Below, one piece after another: positions 1 to 9,500 of a DNA stretch of 64,000 bases. Source of the DNA: Gemmatimonadota bacterium. GTDB lineage: Bacteria > Gemmatimonadota > Gemmatimonadetes > Gemmatimonadales > Gemmatimonadaceae. Both the position numbers and the translations under genes were made by a program. The stretch lies in the NCBI GenBank assembly GCA_021324775.1, contig JAJPIM010000039.1, positions 1-64,000 on the forward strand, read 5' to 3'. Position 1 is the first letter of the stretch, and every line of letters begins with the position of its first letter. The notes below the pieces were generated by a model. The model was not told the DNA's origin and searched no databases. It saw only the letters and a program-made list of their open reading frames with translations.

Positions 1-24
1 ATCTCAACGGAGTGACGCGAACCC

Positions 25-480
25 ATGTATGACGAACGGTTTGTGGCGCCTATGCGCCAGGAATTGACCCGCCTCGGGGTCTCGGAGCTGCGGACAGCGG
101 CGGCCGTGGACGATGCGATCAAGAACACGCCCGGCACCACCCTCGTGGTCGTCAACTCAGTGTGCGGCTGCGCCGCGCGCAACGCCCGTCCGGCCGTGGC
201 GAAGGCATTGGCCCATACGGTGCGCCCGGATCACCTGACCACCGTCTTCGCGGGGCAGGACACCGACGCCACGCAGAAGGCGCGGAGCTATTTCACCGGG
301 TACGCACCGTCGTCGCCACAGATCGCGCTCATGCGCGATGGGCGGGTGGTGTTCATGATCGAGCGGTATCAGATCGAAGGGCGTGAGGCGGCCGAGATCG
401 CGCGCGACCTCACCGACGCGTTCGACCGGTATTGCCAGCCGGCAACGACAACTGTGCCGGCGGAGCGGGTGACGGCCTGA
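25..480 (+). CDS. BrxA/BrxB-type bacilliredoxin
   Basis: This 151-aa cytosolic protein matches the BrxA/BrxB (YphP/YqiW) bacilliredoxins, which remove bacillithiol from mixed disulfides. The N-terminus has the family's short helix-strand start. The family CGC active site is at residues 47-49 (VNSVCGCAARNARP), followed by a thioredoxin-like fold with a TGYAPSSPQ stretch near residue 92. The length is normal for the family. It is followed 36 nt later by the response regulator on the same strand. Whether this organism makes bacillithiol cannot be seen here, so the family call is firm and the physiological substrate is inferred. Confidence 0.88.
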   Translation: MYDERFVAPMRQELTRLGVSELRTAAAVDDAIKNTPGTTLVVVNSVCGCAARNARPAVAKALAHTVRPDHLTTVFAGQDTDATQKARSYFTGYAPSSPQIALMRDGRVVFMIERYQIEGREAAEIARDLTDAFDRYCQPATTTVPAERVTA

Positions 481-516
481 CCGCGGCCCGGCAGGCGGCG
501 AGGCGGGAGCGGCGGC

Positions 517-1185
517 ATGCGCGTCCTCGTCGTCGAGGATGATCGGGAGCTCGCCGGAATCCTGGCTCAGGGTTTCGGCGAGCATCACATCGAGACCGTC
601 GTGGCGGAGACCGTGGCCCGTGGCCGAGAGCGGGCCGCGCTCGGGACGTACGATGTGATCGTGCTCGATGTGATGCTGCCGGACGGCGACGGCTTCGGTT
701 TGTGCGCCGCGCTCAGGGCACGCCACATCGCCACGCCGATCCTGATGCTGACCGCGCGTGACGCCGTCGATGACCGCGTCCACGGGCTGGAGGCGGGCGC
801 CGACGACTACCTGGTGAAGCCGTTCGCGTTTCGCGAGCTGCTGGCCCGCGTGCGGGCGCTCGGGCGGCGGCGGCCGGCGATCGCCCCGGAGCAGGTGCGG
901 ATCGCCGATCTCGAAGTCGATCTCGCCGCGCGCCGCGTCGTGCGGGCCGGGCGGCCGATCTCACTCACGGCGCGGGAGTTTGCGCTCCTCGAGTTCTTCG
1001 CGCAGCATGAAGGTACGGTGGCCGACCGTGCCGCGATCGCGGCCCACGTGTGGGACGACAACCATGATCCTTTCACCAACGTGCTCGAAGTCCTGGTCCG
1101 CCGGCTGCGGCGGAAAATCGACGACGAGTTCGAGCCCAAGCTGATTCACACCGTGCGTGGGGCCGGGTATCGTTTTGGACTCTGA
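517..1185 (+). CDS. OmpR/PhoB-family response regulator
   Basis: A 222-aa DNA-binding response regulator. The receiver domain occupies residues 1-115, with acidic residues E7/D8/D9, phospho-acceptor Asp51 (VIVLDVMLPDGDG) and Lys101 in the YLVKPF motif. The C-terminal winged helix (about 127-220) ends with the family's typical VRGAGYRFGL. It precedes a sensor kinase on the same strand, so the two form a two-component pair. The RND efflux operon and beta-propeller gene just downstream are plausible targets, but that is inference from position. Confidence 0.95.
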   Translation: MRVLVVEDDRELAGILAQGFGEHHIETVVAETVARGRERAALGTYDVIVLDVMLPDGDGFGLCAALRARHIATPILMLTARDAVDDRVHGLEAGADDYLVKPFAFRELLARVRALGRRRPAIAPEQVRIADLEVDLAARRVVRAGRPISLTAREFALLEFFAQHEGTVADRAAIAAHVWDDNHDPFTNVLEVLVRRLRRKIDDEFEPKLIHTVRGAGYRFGL

Positions 1186-1324
1186 TCCCGAGGGCGTGCT
1201 GGTCGCCGGCACGGCTGCCGGAGGCGTGACCGAGGGCGCTGCGTCATCGCCCGATCGTCCGCGTGGCGGCGCCACGGACCGGGGCCGCGTGGCCCCGGAG
1301 GGTCTCTCACGGGCTCCCGCGCCG

Positions 1325-2620
1325 GTGACCGTCCGCGCGCTGCGCCGTATCCGGCTGCAACTGACCGCATGGTACGTCGGGACCTTTGCGCTCGTGCTCG
1401 CGGTGCTGGGGATCTCGCTCTTCTCGGTGATCGCGCGGCAACTGGCGCGCGACCTCGATGCATCGCTGCACGCCGCCGCCCGAGCCGTCGCGCAGGCCGC
1501 CCAGATCCGCGAAGTCGAGGCGGTTTCGGCGACGGGCGGGGTCGTGGACGCGGTCGAGGAACTGACCATCCCGGGCCGCGAGCTGTATCTGTTCGACTCG
1601 GCGGGCCGGCCGCTGACGCCGCCTCGGGCCGACCCCCATGTCATCTCGGTGGCGACGCGCGCGGCGGATGCGGGCGTGGCGGACCAGCACTTCAAGCGGC
1701 GGGATCCTGCGGGCGATCGCAACCTGCAGGCGCACGCCGAGCAGTTCACGTTGAAGAGCGGCAAGCGCTACGTCGCGGCGGTGGTGGCGGACCGGGTGGA
1801 ACTCGAGGACCGGTACGCGGCGCTCATCGGCGCGTTCGCGGGGGCGGCCGCCGCGGCGCTGCTGCTGGTCGCCGCGGGCGGCTGGTTCCTGGCGGGAAAG
1901 GCGACGGCGCCGATGGCGCGTACGCTCGCCCACATGCGGCGGTTCATGGCCGATGCCGCTCACGAGCTGCGGACCCCGGTGGCCGTGCTGAGAAGCCGTG
2001 CCGACGTGGCGCTCCAGCGTGAGCGCGATCCCGCGGCGTATGTCGCGGCTCTGTCCGCGATCGGAGTCGAATCGGAGCGCATCGGCGGGATCGTGGATGA
2101 TCTCCTGATGCTCGCGCGGGCGGACGCCGGGGAGCGGCCGCTCGTGAGGCGGCGTCTCTACCTCGATGACATCGTGCTCGAGGCCGTGGCGGGCGTGCGG
2201 GTCCTCGCAGAGCGGCGGGGCGTCGAGCTGGCGGTCTCCGAGTACGAGGAAGCGCCGGTGGATGCCGATCCGGTGCTGCTGCACCAACTGGTGGTGATCG
2301 TGCTGGACAACGCGATCAAGTTCACGCCGTCGGGCGGCCGTGTCTCGCTGCGGGTTCGTGCGGAGGACGGGCGCGCGGTCGTCACCGTGGATGATTCGGG
2401 CGCCGGGATCAGTGCCGCCGAGCTGCCGTTCATCTTCGACCGGTTCTATCGGGGTGTGGATGCACGGTCGCATGGCGAAGGCGCCGGGCTGGGGCTGTCG
2501 ATCGCGCGGTGGATTGCGGACGCGCATCGCGCGACGATCGACGTCGAGTCCACGCGTGGATCGGGCACCCGCGTGACGATCCGATTTCCGGTATCCAGCG
2601 CTCAGCCAGCGAGCCGATAG
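1325..2620 (+). CDS. Sensor histidine kinase, partner of the upstream regulator
   Basis: Membrane sensor kinase. A transmembrane helix (TAWYVGTFALVLAVLGISLF) is followed by a periplasmic segment of about 140 residues and a second helix (GAFAGAAAAALLLVAAGGWF). The H-box AHELRTP carries His213 counted from this start; the N-box (VLDNAIKF), G1 (DDSGAGIS) and G2 (GAGLGLSIARW) are all present. The HAMP linker is very short. The reading frame is open back to a GTG at 1157, overlapping the regulator gene, but the extra 56 residues are low-complexity. GTG at 1226 or, better, 1325 (MTVRALRRIR) gives a normal kinase N-terminus. No strong ribosome binding site decides between them. Confidence 0.9.
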   Translation: MTVRALRRIRLQLTAWYVGTFALVLAVLGISLFSVIARQLARDLDASLHAAARAVAQAAQIREVEAVSATGGVVDAVEELTIPGRELYLFDSAGRPLTPPRADPHVISVATRAADAGVADQHFKRRDPAGDRNLQAHAEQFTLKSGKRYVAAVVADRVELEDRYAALIGAFAGAAAAALLLVAAGGWFLAGKATAPMARTLAHMRRFMADAAHELRTPVAVLRSRADVALQRERDPAAYVAALSAIGVESERIGGIVDDLLMLARADAGERPLVRRRLYLDDIVLEAVAGVRVLAERRGVELAVSEYEEAPVDADPVLLHQLVVIVLDNAIKFTPSGGRVSLRVRAEDGRAVVTVDDSGAGISAAELPFIFDRFYRGVDARSHGEGAGLGLSIARWIADAHRATIDVESTRGSGTRVTIRFPVSSAQPASR

Positions 2621-2684
2621 CGAAACGGCGGGGGCGGGTGCCGGATCGCGGCGCCCCGGACCAGGCCCATCTCCCGCCGTTCGC
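2620..2684. terminator. Possible bidirectional hairpin between convergent genes
   Basis: The kinase gene and the minus-strand beta-propeller gene converge here. GCGAAACGGCGGG at about 2620-2632 pairs with CCCGCCGTTCGC at about 2673-2684 with one mismatch or bulge, leaving a loop of about 40 nt. There is no T-tract on either side, so an intrinsic terminator is only a possibility. Confidence 0.3.
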
Positions 2685-2704
2685 CAGTCAGATCCTGTTG
2701 GCGA

Positions 2705-3751
2705 TCACTTCGCCGGCGCGACCACCAGCAGCGTGAAGCTGCCCGGGATCGGCTTGGGCCGTTCATTGCCCTCAGCGGGCGCGAACTTCGCCGTCACCAG
2801 ATAGATCGTGTGCGTGGCGGGGTCGAGCGCCATGGTGCGGGCGCCGAGCAGCGTCTGGACCGAGCCCAATTCCGTGAACTTGTCGGGCGAGTCCTCGTGG
2901 ACGACCGTGAGTGTGCCATCGCCATTCGAGCTGAACGCGTCGCCCGTTCCGGCGTCGAAGCGATTGGCATCGACGCGTCCGCCGATCGGTACGGTGGTGA
3001 TGACCTTGCCGGCATCGCCATCGGAGATGGCCATGAGCTTGTTGTGGCAGCCGCTGAAGAGCCGGTGATGCGTTGCGTCGATCGCGAGGCCCGACGGGCT
3101 TTCGCAGGGGGCGAGCGGCCACTGGCGGACGACCTTGAGCGACGCGAGATCGATGGCGACGAGGAGGCTCTTGTCCTCCATGTTGGCGTAGACCGTGCCG
3201 CGCCCGTCGGAGACGGCGAATTCCGGCTTGCCGGGGAGCTTCACCGTGCCGACCACCTCTCCCGTCGCGCCATTGACCACCGTCGCGGTGCCCGCATCGC
3301 CGTTCATGCTCACCGCATAGTGCGTTTTGGGATCGTACAGCATGGCGTCGTCGTCCGGATCGGCCTTGGCGGTGCCGATCTGCTTCAACGTCTTCAGATC
3401 GAAGATGTGGATGGCCGAGTCCCCGGCGGCAGTAATGAATCCACGCCCGAGATCGGGGGCGAGGGCGACGCCATGGACGTGAGGCGTGCCGGTGATGTCA
3501 CCGACGAGGGCCCCGGTCTTGGGGTCGATCACGATCACGTGTGTGCCGTGCGTGATGAACAACCGCTGGCCGGCCGGGTCGAACTCCAGGTAGTCCCATC
3601 CACCGTCGCCGGGCAGTGGGATCTGTTTGGCGAGCGCATAGCCCGTGTTCTGCGCTCCTGCTGTGACAGTGACGGCAGCCAGCATCGCGAGTGCCGCGGC
3701 GAGCAGCATGACCGTGTCCCGAATGCGGCCGATAGAGAGGTGAGCGGACAT
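2705..3751 (-). CDS. Exported YncE-like beta-propeller protein
   Basis: A 348-aa protein with an N-terminal signal peptide (hydrophobic stretch about residues 12-30, VMLLAAALAMLAAVTVTAGAQ). It has repeated beta-propeller blades with the pattern VIDPKTGALVGDI, FDLKTLKQIGT and VNGATGEVVGTV, as in YncE or 40-residue YVTN repeat proteins. Such proteins are periplasmic and lack a defined common enzymatic activity. It is divergent from the RND efflux operon, sharing its 5' intergenic region and an inverted repeat. A metal- or redox-related role is possible from context only. Confidence 0.82.
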   Translation of the reverse strand: MSAHLSIGRIRDTVMLLAAALAMLAAVTVTAGAQNTGYALAKQIPLPGDGGWDYLEFDPAGQRLFITHGTHVIVIDPKTGALVGDITGTPHVHGVALAPDLGRGFITAAGDSAIHIFDLKTLKQIGTAKADPDDDAMLYDPKTHYAVSMNGDAGTATVVNGATGEVVGTVKLPGKPEFAVSDGRGTVYANMEDKSLLVAIDLASLKVVRQWPLAPCESPSGLAIDATHHRLFSGCHNKLMAISDGDAGKVITTVPIGGRVDANRFDAGTGDAFSSNGDGTLTVVHEDSPDKFTELGSVQTLLGARTMALDPATHTIYLVTAKFAPAEGNERPKPIPGSFTLLVVAPAK

Positions 3752-3833
3752 ACGTCCCCGAGTCAGAGGTGAGTCACGCGGTCCCGCGCTGAATCGCGCC
3801 TTCGGGGACGAACCTACTCCGCGAATCTGACCG

Positions 3834-3926
3834 CACGATTACAAAAGACACCCGGCGGCGGCCGCCGCCGGATCGTGACACACCTGGGACCCGCCGGGCC
3901 TGGCCGGAGCGCGTCCTGTAATCGTG
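3834..3926. promoter_or_regulatory. 10-bp inverted repeat in divergent promoter region
   Basis: CACGATTACA (3834-3843) and its exact complement TGTAATCGTG (3917-3926) lie 83 bp apart between the divergent beta-propeller gene and the outer-membrane efflux gene. They are among the few AT-containing words in this GC-rich spacer. They could be operator half-sites or a looped operator; the nearby response regulator is a candidate binder. This is inference; only the repeat itself is seen. Confidence 0.35.
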
Positions 3927-3956
3927 GCGACAGCTTATCGCGCTACCGTTTGCGGT

Positions 3957-5258
3957 ATGGGTGCCCGGCGTGGTGGATACATCTCGAAGGGCCGGGCGGC
4001 GAGGCGCGCCCTCATCGTGATGGCGGCGGTCGTCGCGGCGTCGGCGATGGCGGGCGGCGCGAGTCATGCGCAGGGCGCCGCGCAGGGCGTGGCGCCGGGA
4101 GCGCAGCCCATCCTCATGCCGATGACTCGCGCGGCGGCGATCGATGCCGCCGCCAGGCGGGGGTTGCGGGGCGCCTTTGCGCTGCAGGACTCCGTAGCCG
4201 CGCACGCGGATCTGGACGTGGCGCGTGGCTATCCCAACCCGATCGCGCAGTTGACGTATTCGCGAGCCGTGCCGTACTACCACGGCGTCCTGAGCCTACC
4301 GGTCGACTATCCGTGGGTGCGGGGGGCGCGCGTGCATGCGGCGGAACTCGGCCTGCGTGCGGCCTCGTACCACTACGCGTTCGAGCGGGCGCAGACCCGG
4401 TACGACGCGGACACCGCGTACACGCGGGCGCTGGTGGAGGCCGGGCATGCGGCGCTGTCGCACCGGAACGCCGTGGACGCCGACAGCCTGCGCCGGCTGG
4501 CGGTCCTCAGGCGAGAGACCGGCGACGCGAGCGATCTCGACGTCGATCTCGCGACCATCAACGCGGGGCAGGCGGCGAACGTGTCGGCGGCGGATTCCAT
4601 CGCGGCTATCGGCGCGCTGCTCGATCTCCAGTCCGTGCTGGGGCTTCCTTCGGACCGGCCCGCCGTGGTCCTCACGGATTCGCTCGCGATGCCGGGCGAT
4701 CCGGGGGTGGGAGTGCAGGGAGCGGATGGAGCCGAGCCATTGCCGGTTGCGGCGGCCGCGGCGGCGGTCCAGTCGAACGAGTCCGCGCTCACCTTCGCGC
4801 GGCGGTCCGTGCTGGCCCAGCCGTCGATCCAGGCGGGGCTCGAAGGCGGCGATCCGGAACAGCCGTACCTCCTGCCCACGGTGGGACTCTCACTACCGCT
4901 GCCCCTGTTCAACCACGACCACGGTGAGATCGCGCTGGCGACGGCGAACCGCGACCGCGCCAAGCTCGAGCTGGAGCTAGCGCGCCGTGAATCGGCGGCC
5001 GCGATCGCGCGGGCCTCGCGGGAGCTCGATGCGGCGATGACCCGCGCCCGGCGTGACAGCACCCTGCTCGACGCGGCGGACCGCGTTGCGGCGCGGTCCC
5101 TCGTCGCGTTCGCCGAGGGCGCCAGCGGATTGGCCAGCGTGATCGAAGCCCAGCGCAGCGCGCGCGATGCACGGGGGCAGTATCTGGACGATCTCGCGGC
5201 CGCGAACACCGCCGTCGCGACCGTGCGACTGGCCGGACTCACAGCATCGTCGCAATGA
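3957..5258 (+). CDS. TolC-family outer-membrane efflux protein
   Basis: Outer-membrane channel of a tripartite efflux pump. The signal peptide is ALIVMAAVVAASAMAGGASHAQ. Two OEP-type repeats follow, each with long alpha-helical, Ala/Arg-rich segments (for example ELELARRESAAAIARASRELDAAMTRARRD) and the TVGLSLPLPLFNHDHGEIALA strand-turn typical of CzcC/TolC-like proteins. The frame opens at GTG 3924; ATG 3957 is chosen because GTG 3924 overlaps the inverted repeat and neither start has a clear Shine-Dalgarno. The stop overlaps the ATG of the adaptor gene (ATGA), indicating one transcript. Confidence 0.87.
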   Translation: MGARRGGYISKGRAARRALIVMAAVVAASAMAGGASHAQGAAQGVAPGAQPILMPMTRAAAIDAAARRGLRGAFALQDSVAAHADLDVARGYPNPIAQLTYSRAVPYYHGVLSLPVDYPWVRGARVHAAELGLRAASYHYAFERAQTRYDADTAYTRALVEAGHAALSHRNAVDADSLRRLAVLRRETGDASDLDVDLATINAGQAANVSAADSIAAIGALLDLQSVLGLPSDRPAVVLTDSLAMPGDPGVGVQGADGAEPLPVAAAAAAVQSNESALTFARRSVLAQPSIQAGLEGGDPEQPYLLPTVGLSLPLPLFNHDHGEIALATANRDRAKLELELARRESAAAIARASRELDAAMTRARRDSTLLDAADRVAARSLVAFAEGASGLASVIEAQRSARDARGQYLDDLAAANTAVATVRLAGLTASSQ

Positions 5259-6568
5259 CACAGCACACAGCGATCCACGCGCAGGAACCTCCGGCAACGA
5301 CAGATGCGCCCTTCTCGAAGGGCGCCTCCTGCCCTCGACGACTGGCGATGGTGGGACGGCGGGCCCGGACCCCCAACTGCTGCGTGGCGGCCTGGCGGTG
5401 CGCGAGCCGAATTGCCGTCGCGTGCACGTTGGCGATCGCGTTCGTCGCCGGGGCCGGGTGCCGGGGGAAAGGCAGCGCCGCGGCGGCGTCCGATACGACC
5501 GCTGCAGCGGCACCGGCTGCCGCTTCGGCGGGCCATGCGGACGCCGATACGGGAGGCGCGGACAAAGCGCAGGATGCCGCTGGCGGGGGCGATGACGATG
5601 AGGGTGCCGTTCCGCCGGTCGTGGGGGCGCACACCGCCGTGGTGGCGCGGCAGGCGTTCGACGAATCGATCACCGCGATCGGTGTCGTCGCGCCGAGGCC
5701 GGGGCATTACGCGGAACTCGCTCCGGCGGCGGCGGCGCGCGTGGCGCGGATCTTCGTCGCGCCGGGCGATCACGTGAACGCCGGCGATTCGCTCGTCGAG
5801 TTCGAGCGTGCGCCATTCGACGCCGCGGCGGCAAGTGCGGATGCGGCACTCACGATGGCGCAGCACGCGTACGACCGGGCGCAGCGGCTGGCCGCGGCGG
5901 GGATCGCTGCTCGCAAAGACGTCGATCAGGCGGCCGCCGATCTGGCGAGCGCGCGGAGCACCGACGTCGCGGCGCAGCGGGCGCAGCAACTCGCGACGCT
6001 GCGTGCGCCGTTCAGCGGCGTCGTGACGCGGCTCTCCGCCGTCCTCGGCGCGACGGCCGATCCGGGGCAGCCGGTGGCGAGTATTGCCGACCCCAACGCA
6101 TTGGACCTGGTGTTCAGCCTGTCGGCGGGGGAAGCCGCCCGCGTCCGCTCCGGCGCCACGGTGACCCTCACCAGCGGGCAGGGAGTCCACGGTGATGCCC
6201 TCGGGCAGGCGGTCGTGAGCACCGTGGGAGCGGCGCTCGATTCCACGACGCGCACCGTGGCGATTCGGGCGCGGCTCACCCGTCCTGCGCGGGCGCTCCG
6301 CATCGGAGAGACCATCTTCGGCCGCATCGACGTTGGCGTCCGCCGCGACGCGGCGACGGTGCCGGTGCAGGCGCTGGTGCCCGACGGCGACGGACTCAAA
6401 GTGTTCGTGGTGGGGACCGACGGGATCGCGCACGCGCGCGCGGTGGTCGTCGGCGGGCGGACCGAGACGACGGCGGAGATCGTGGACGGCGTGCACCCGG
6501 GCGAGACGGTCGTGACCGACGGCGCCTACGGCGTGGAAGATCGCGCGAAGGTGGTGCCAGTCCGGTGA
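5255..6568 (+). CDS. RND efflux periplasmic adaptor (membrane fusion lipoprotein)
   Basis: Adaptor linking the RND pump to the TolC channel. It has a lipoprotein-type signal (LAIAFVAGAGC, lipid-anchored Cys near residue 68 from this start), an Asp/Ala/Gly-rich linker, a barrel-sandwich half-motif (ARVARIFVAPGDHVNAGDSLVEF), an alpha-hairpin (AQHAYDRAQRLAAAGIAARKDVDQAAADLASARS) and the second lipoyl half (TLRAPFSGVVTRL). ATG 5255 overlaps the preceding stop, which favours coupling. ATG 5348 would remove an odd 31-residue leader containing a 35-bp interspersed repeat and place the signal peptide nearer the start. The end overlaps the pump gene by 4 nt. Confidence 0.87.
   Translation: MTQHTAIHAQEPPATTDAPFSKGASCPRRLAMVGRRARTPNCCVAAWRCASRIAVACTLAIAFVAGAGCRGKGSAAAASDTTAAAAPAAASAGHADADTGGADKAQDAAGGGDDDEGAVPPVVGAHTAVVARQAFDESITAIGVVAPRPGHYAELAPAAAARVARIFVAPGDHVNAGDSLVEFERAPFDAAAASADAALTMAQHAYDRAQRLAAAGIAARKDVDQAAADLASARSTDVAAQRAQQLATLRAPFSGVVTRLSAVLGATADPGQPVASIADPNALDLVFSLSAGEAARVRSGATVTLTSGQGVHGDALGQAVVSTVGAALDSTTRTVAIRARLTRPARALRIGETIFGRIDVGVRRDAATVPVQALVPDGDGLKVFVVGTDGIAHARAVVVGGRTETTAEIVDGVHPGETVVTDGAYGVEDRAKVVPVR
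5312..5346. repeat. 35-bp interspersed repeat, copy 1
   Basis: This begins TTCTCGAAGGGCGCC and ends CCTCGACGACTGGC. It differs at only two positions from 60407-60441, also at a gene junction. The copy includes part of a hairpin GCGCCCTTC-TC-GAAGGGCGC (5306-5325). It ends one base before ATG 5348 of the adaptor. Confidence 0.75.
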
Positions 6569-9500
6569 CACTGTTCGACCATCTGAGCGCGCACCGGCGT
6601 TTCGTCTACCTGATCGTCGCCCTCCTCAGCGCGGCGGGCATCGCGGCCGGCCTGCGACTGCCGTCGGCGATCTATCCCGAGCTGACATTCCCGCGCATCA
6701 CGATCGTGGCGCGCGGCTCCGCGCTTGGCGCGCGGCAGGTCGTGTTCAGCGTCACGCGGCCCATCGAAGAGGCGATCAGCGTGGTGCCCGGGGTCTCCCG
6801 CGTACATTCACGGTCCATCCGCGGGGCGAGTGAGATCACGGTCACGTTCGCGCCGCGCACCGACATGCTGTACGCGCTGCAACTGGTGCAGGCGCGGATC
6901 AACGAAGTTCGCGGCGATCTGCCGGCGGGACTCGACATCCAGGCGGAGCGGCTGACCCCCTCGATATTCCCCATCCTGTCGTACAACCTCGAGGGTGGCG
7001 ACGCAGCCTCGCTGTTCGACATCGCGCGCTACCAGGTGCGTCCCGTGATCTCGCGTGTGCCGGGCGTGGGCCGCGTCGACATCGAAGGCACCGACATCCG
7101 CGAGATCGAGGTCGTGTGCGATCCCGCGCGCCTCGCGTCGCAGGGGCTGTCGTATGACGACGTGGCCGCCGCGATCCGCCAGGCCATCGCCGTGGACGCG
7201 GTCGGGCGCCTCCAGCAGGACTACAAGCAACTGCTGATCGTGACCGACCAGGAAGCGCATACGCCCGAGGACATCGGCAACATCGTCGTCACGACCGCTG
7301 CCGGCTCCGGCGTGCGAGTCCGCGACCTGGGCACCGTCGCTCTGGGAACGGAGGATCACACCCACATCGTGGCGGGCGACGGGCGGCCGGCGGCGCAGAT
7401 CAACATCACGCGGCAACTCGGGGCCAGCACGGTCGCGATCGCCGACAGCGTCGCGGGTGTGATGCGCGCACTCGCGCCGATTCTGCCGCCGGGCGTGCGC
7501 GTGGAGGCCGTCTACGATCAAGCGGCGTTGGTCCGGGATGCGGTCGCGTCGGTGCGGGACGCGATGCTCATCGGAGCGCTGCTCGCGGCCACGGTGCTGC
7601 TTCTGTTCCTGCGCGATGGAGCCATGACGGCGGTGAGTGCGGCGTCGATTCCGCTGACCCTGGCGATCACCGTGTTCGCCATGTGGCTGGCCGGCCAGAC
7701 GTTCAACCTCATGACCCTGGGCGCCCTCGCGATCGCGATCGGGCTGGTGATCGACGATGCGGTGGTGATGACGGAGAACATCGCGCGTCACGTCGCCCTG
7801 ACCGGCGGGGCAGACCGCCATGCGGCGGTCCGGGATGCCGTGCAGGAGCTCATCTGGCCCGTCTGCTCATCGACCATCACCACCGTGGTCGTGTTCCTGC
7901 CGCTGGGGCTTCTGGAGGGCGTAGTGGGGCAATTCTTCATCGCCCTGTCGGTGACGCTCACCATTGCCGTGCTCGTGTCCCTGGGCTTGGCGCTCACCGT
8001 CATCCCGTTGCTGGCCGGGCGCTTCATCGGCGCCGGCGCGGGCGTCGTCCACGATACCGGCGCGATGGCGAGCGAGCGGGATCCCGGCGTTGCGGCGCCC
8101 GGCCTCGTCCAGCGGCCAGGCCTGTTCGCCCGGCTGCTGAGAGCTGCCGGTGCGCTCGCCGACTGGTACGAGCGTACGCTGGCCGTCGTCCTTCACCGTC
8201 CCTGGACCGTCGTGGCCGTGTCCGTCGTACTCATCCTGTCTGGCGCGATCGCACTCCGGTTCGCCGAGACGGGGTTTCTCCCCGAAATGGATGAGGGGGC
8301 GTTCGTGCTCGACTACATCAGCCCCGGGGGGACGGCGCTCGCCGAGACTGACCGCCAGGTGCACGTGATCGAGCGCATTCTGGGCCGCACCCCGGAGATC
8401 GTGGCGACCTCGCGCCGGACGGGCGCCGAGCTGGGATTGTTCGCGACGCAGCAGAACGTCGGGGACATCGTGGCAAGGCTGTCTCCGCGAAGCGAGCGTA
8501 CGCGGGGGATCGAGGAAGTCATGGCCGACGTGCGCTCGCAAGCCGAGCGAGCGGTGCCGCGGCTGCACATCGAGTTCGTACAGATCCTGTCCGACGTGAT
8601 CAACGATCTGGCGGGCGCGTCGCGCCCGGTGGAGATCAAGCTGTTCGGCGAGCAGCTCGTTCAGCTCGAGCAGTACGCCGGCGTGCTGGCTCCGGACCTG
8701 CGGAAAGTGCCCGGCCTGGCGGACCTGTACCCGGGTGTGAGCGATCCGTCGGCCGAGCTGTTGCTGCACATCGATCCGGCGGAGGCGGCCCGAGTGGGTA
8801 TGACCCCGCAGGAAGTCGGCGCCGATGTGAGCGGGTCGATGCTCGGCGTGCCGGCCGGCGAGATCCGGCGCGACGACCGCTCGATCGGCATCCGCGTCCG
8901 GGCGCCGGATTCGGTCCGGTACGATCCGCTGCGACTCGAATCACTCCCCATCATGGGGCAGGGCCGGCGGGCGACACCGCTGAGCGCCCTCGCGACCATC
9001 CGGATGGCCGATTCCCGCGCGGAGCTGACGCGTGAGAACCAGCAGCAGATGATCGCCGTCACGGCCGACGTGGACCAGCGATCGCTGGGCGACGTGATGC
9101 ACGGCGTGCTGGCCGTGCTGAAGGCGCATCCGGCGCCCGCCGGGATCCGCGTCGAGGTCGGGGGGCAGTACGCCGGCCAGCAGGCGGCATTCCGGACGCT
9201 GCTGATCGTGCTGGTGCTGGCCGCCGTGAGCGTCGTGGCGGTGATGGTGGTGCAGTTCGAGTCCTTCGTCGAGCCGCTGGTTGTCGTGCTGGTCGCGCCA
9301 GTGTCGTTCGCGGGCGCGATCGCGCTGCTGCTCATCACGCGCACGCCGCTCAACGTCTCGTCGTTGATGGGGCTCATCCTGCTGGTCGGGCTGATTGTGA
9401 AGAATGGGATCATCCTGCTGGATTTCACCCGGCTGCGGATGCAGCGTGGCGACGTGTCACTGGAGGCAGCGATCCGTGAGGCCGCGCGGATCCGGTTGCG

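Noticed and set aside
4373-6571. 732-codon minus-strand open frame opposite the efflux genes
   Set aside because: It is antisense to clearly homologous TolC and adaptor genes, is Arg/His-rich and has no recognisable domain. Such long shadows are expected at this GC content. The same applies to the long frames at 1307-2527, 15914-17233 and 24966-26054.
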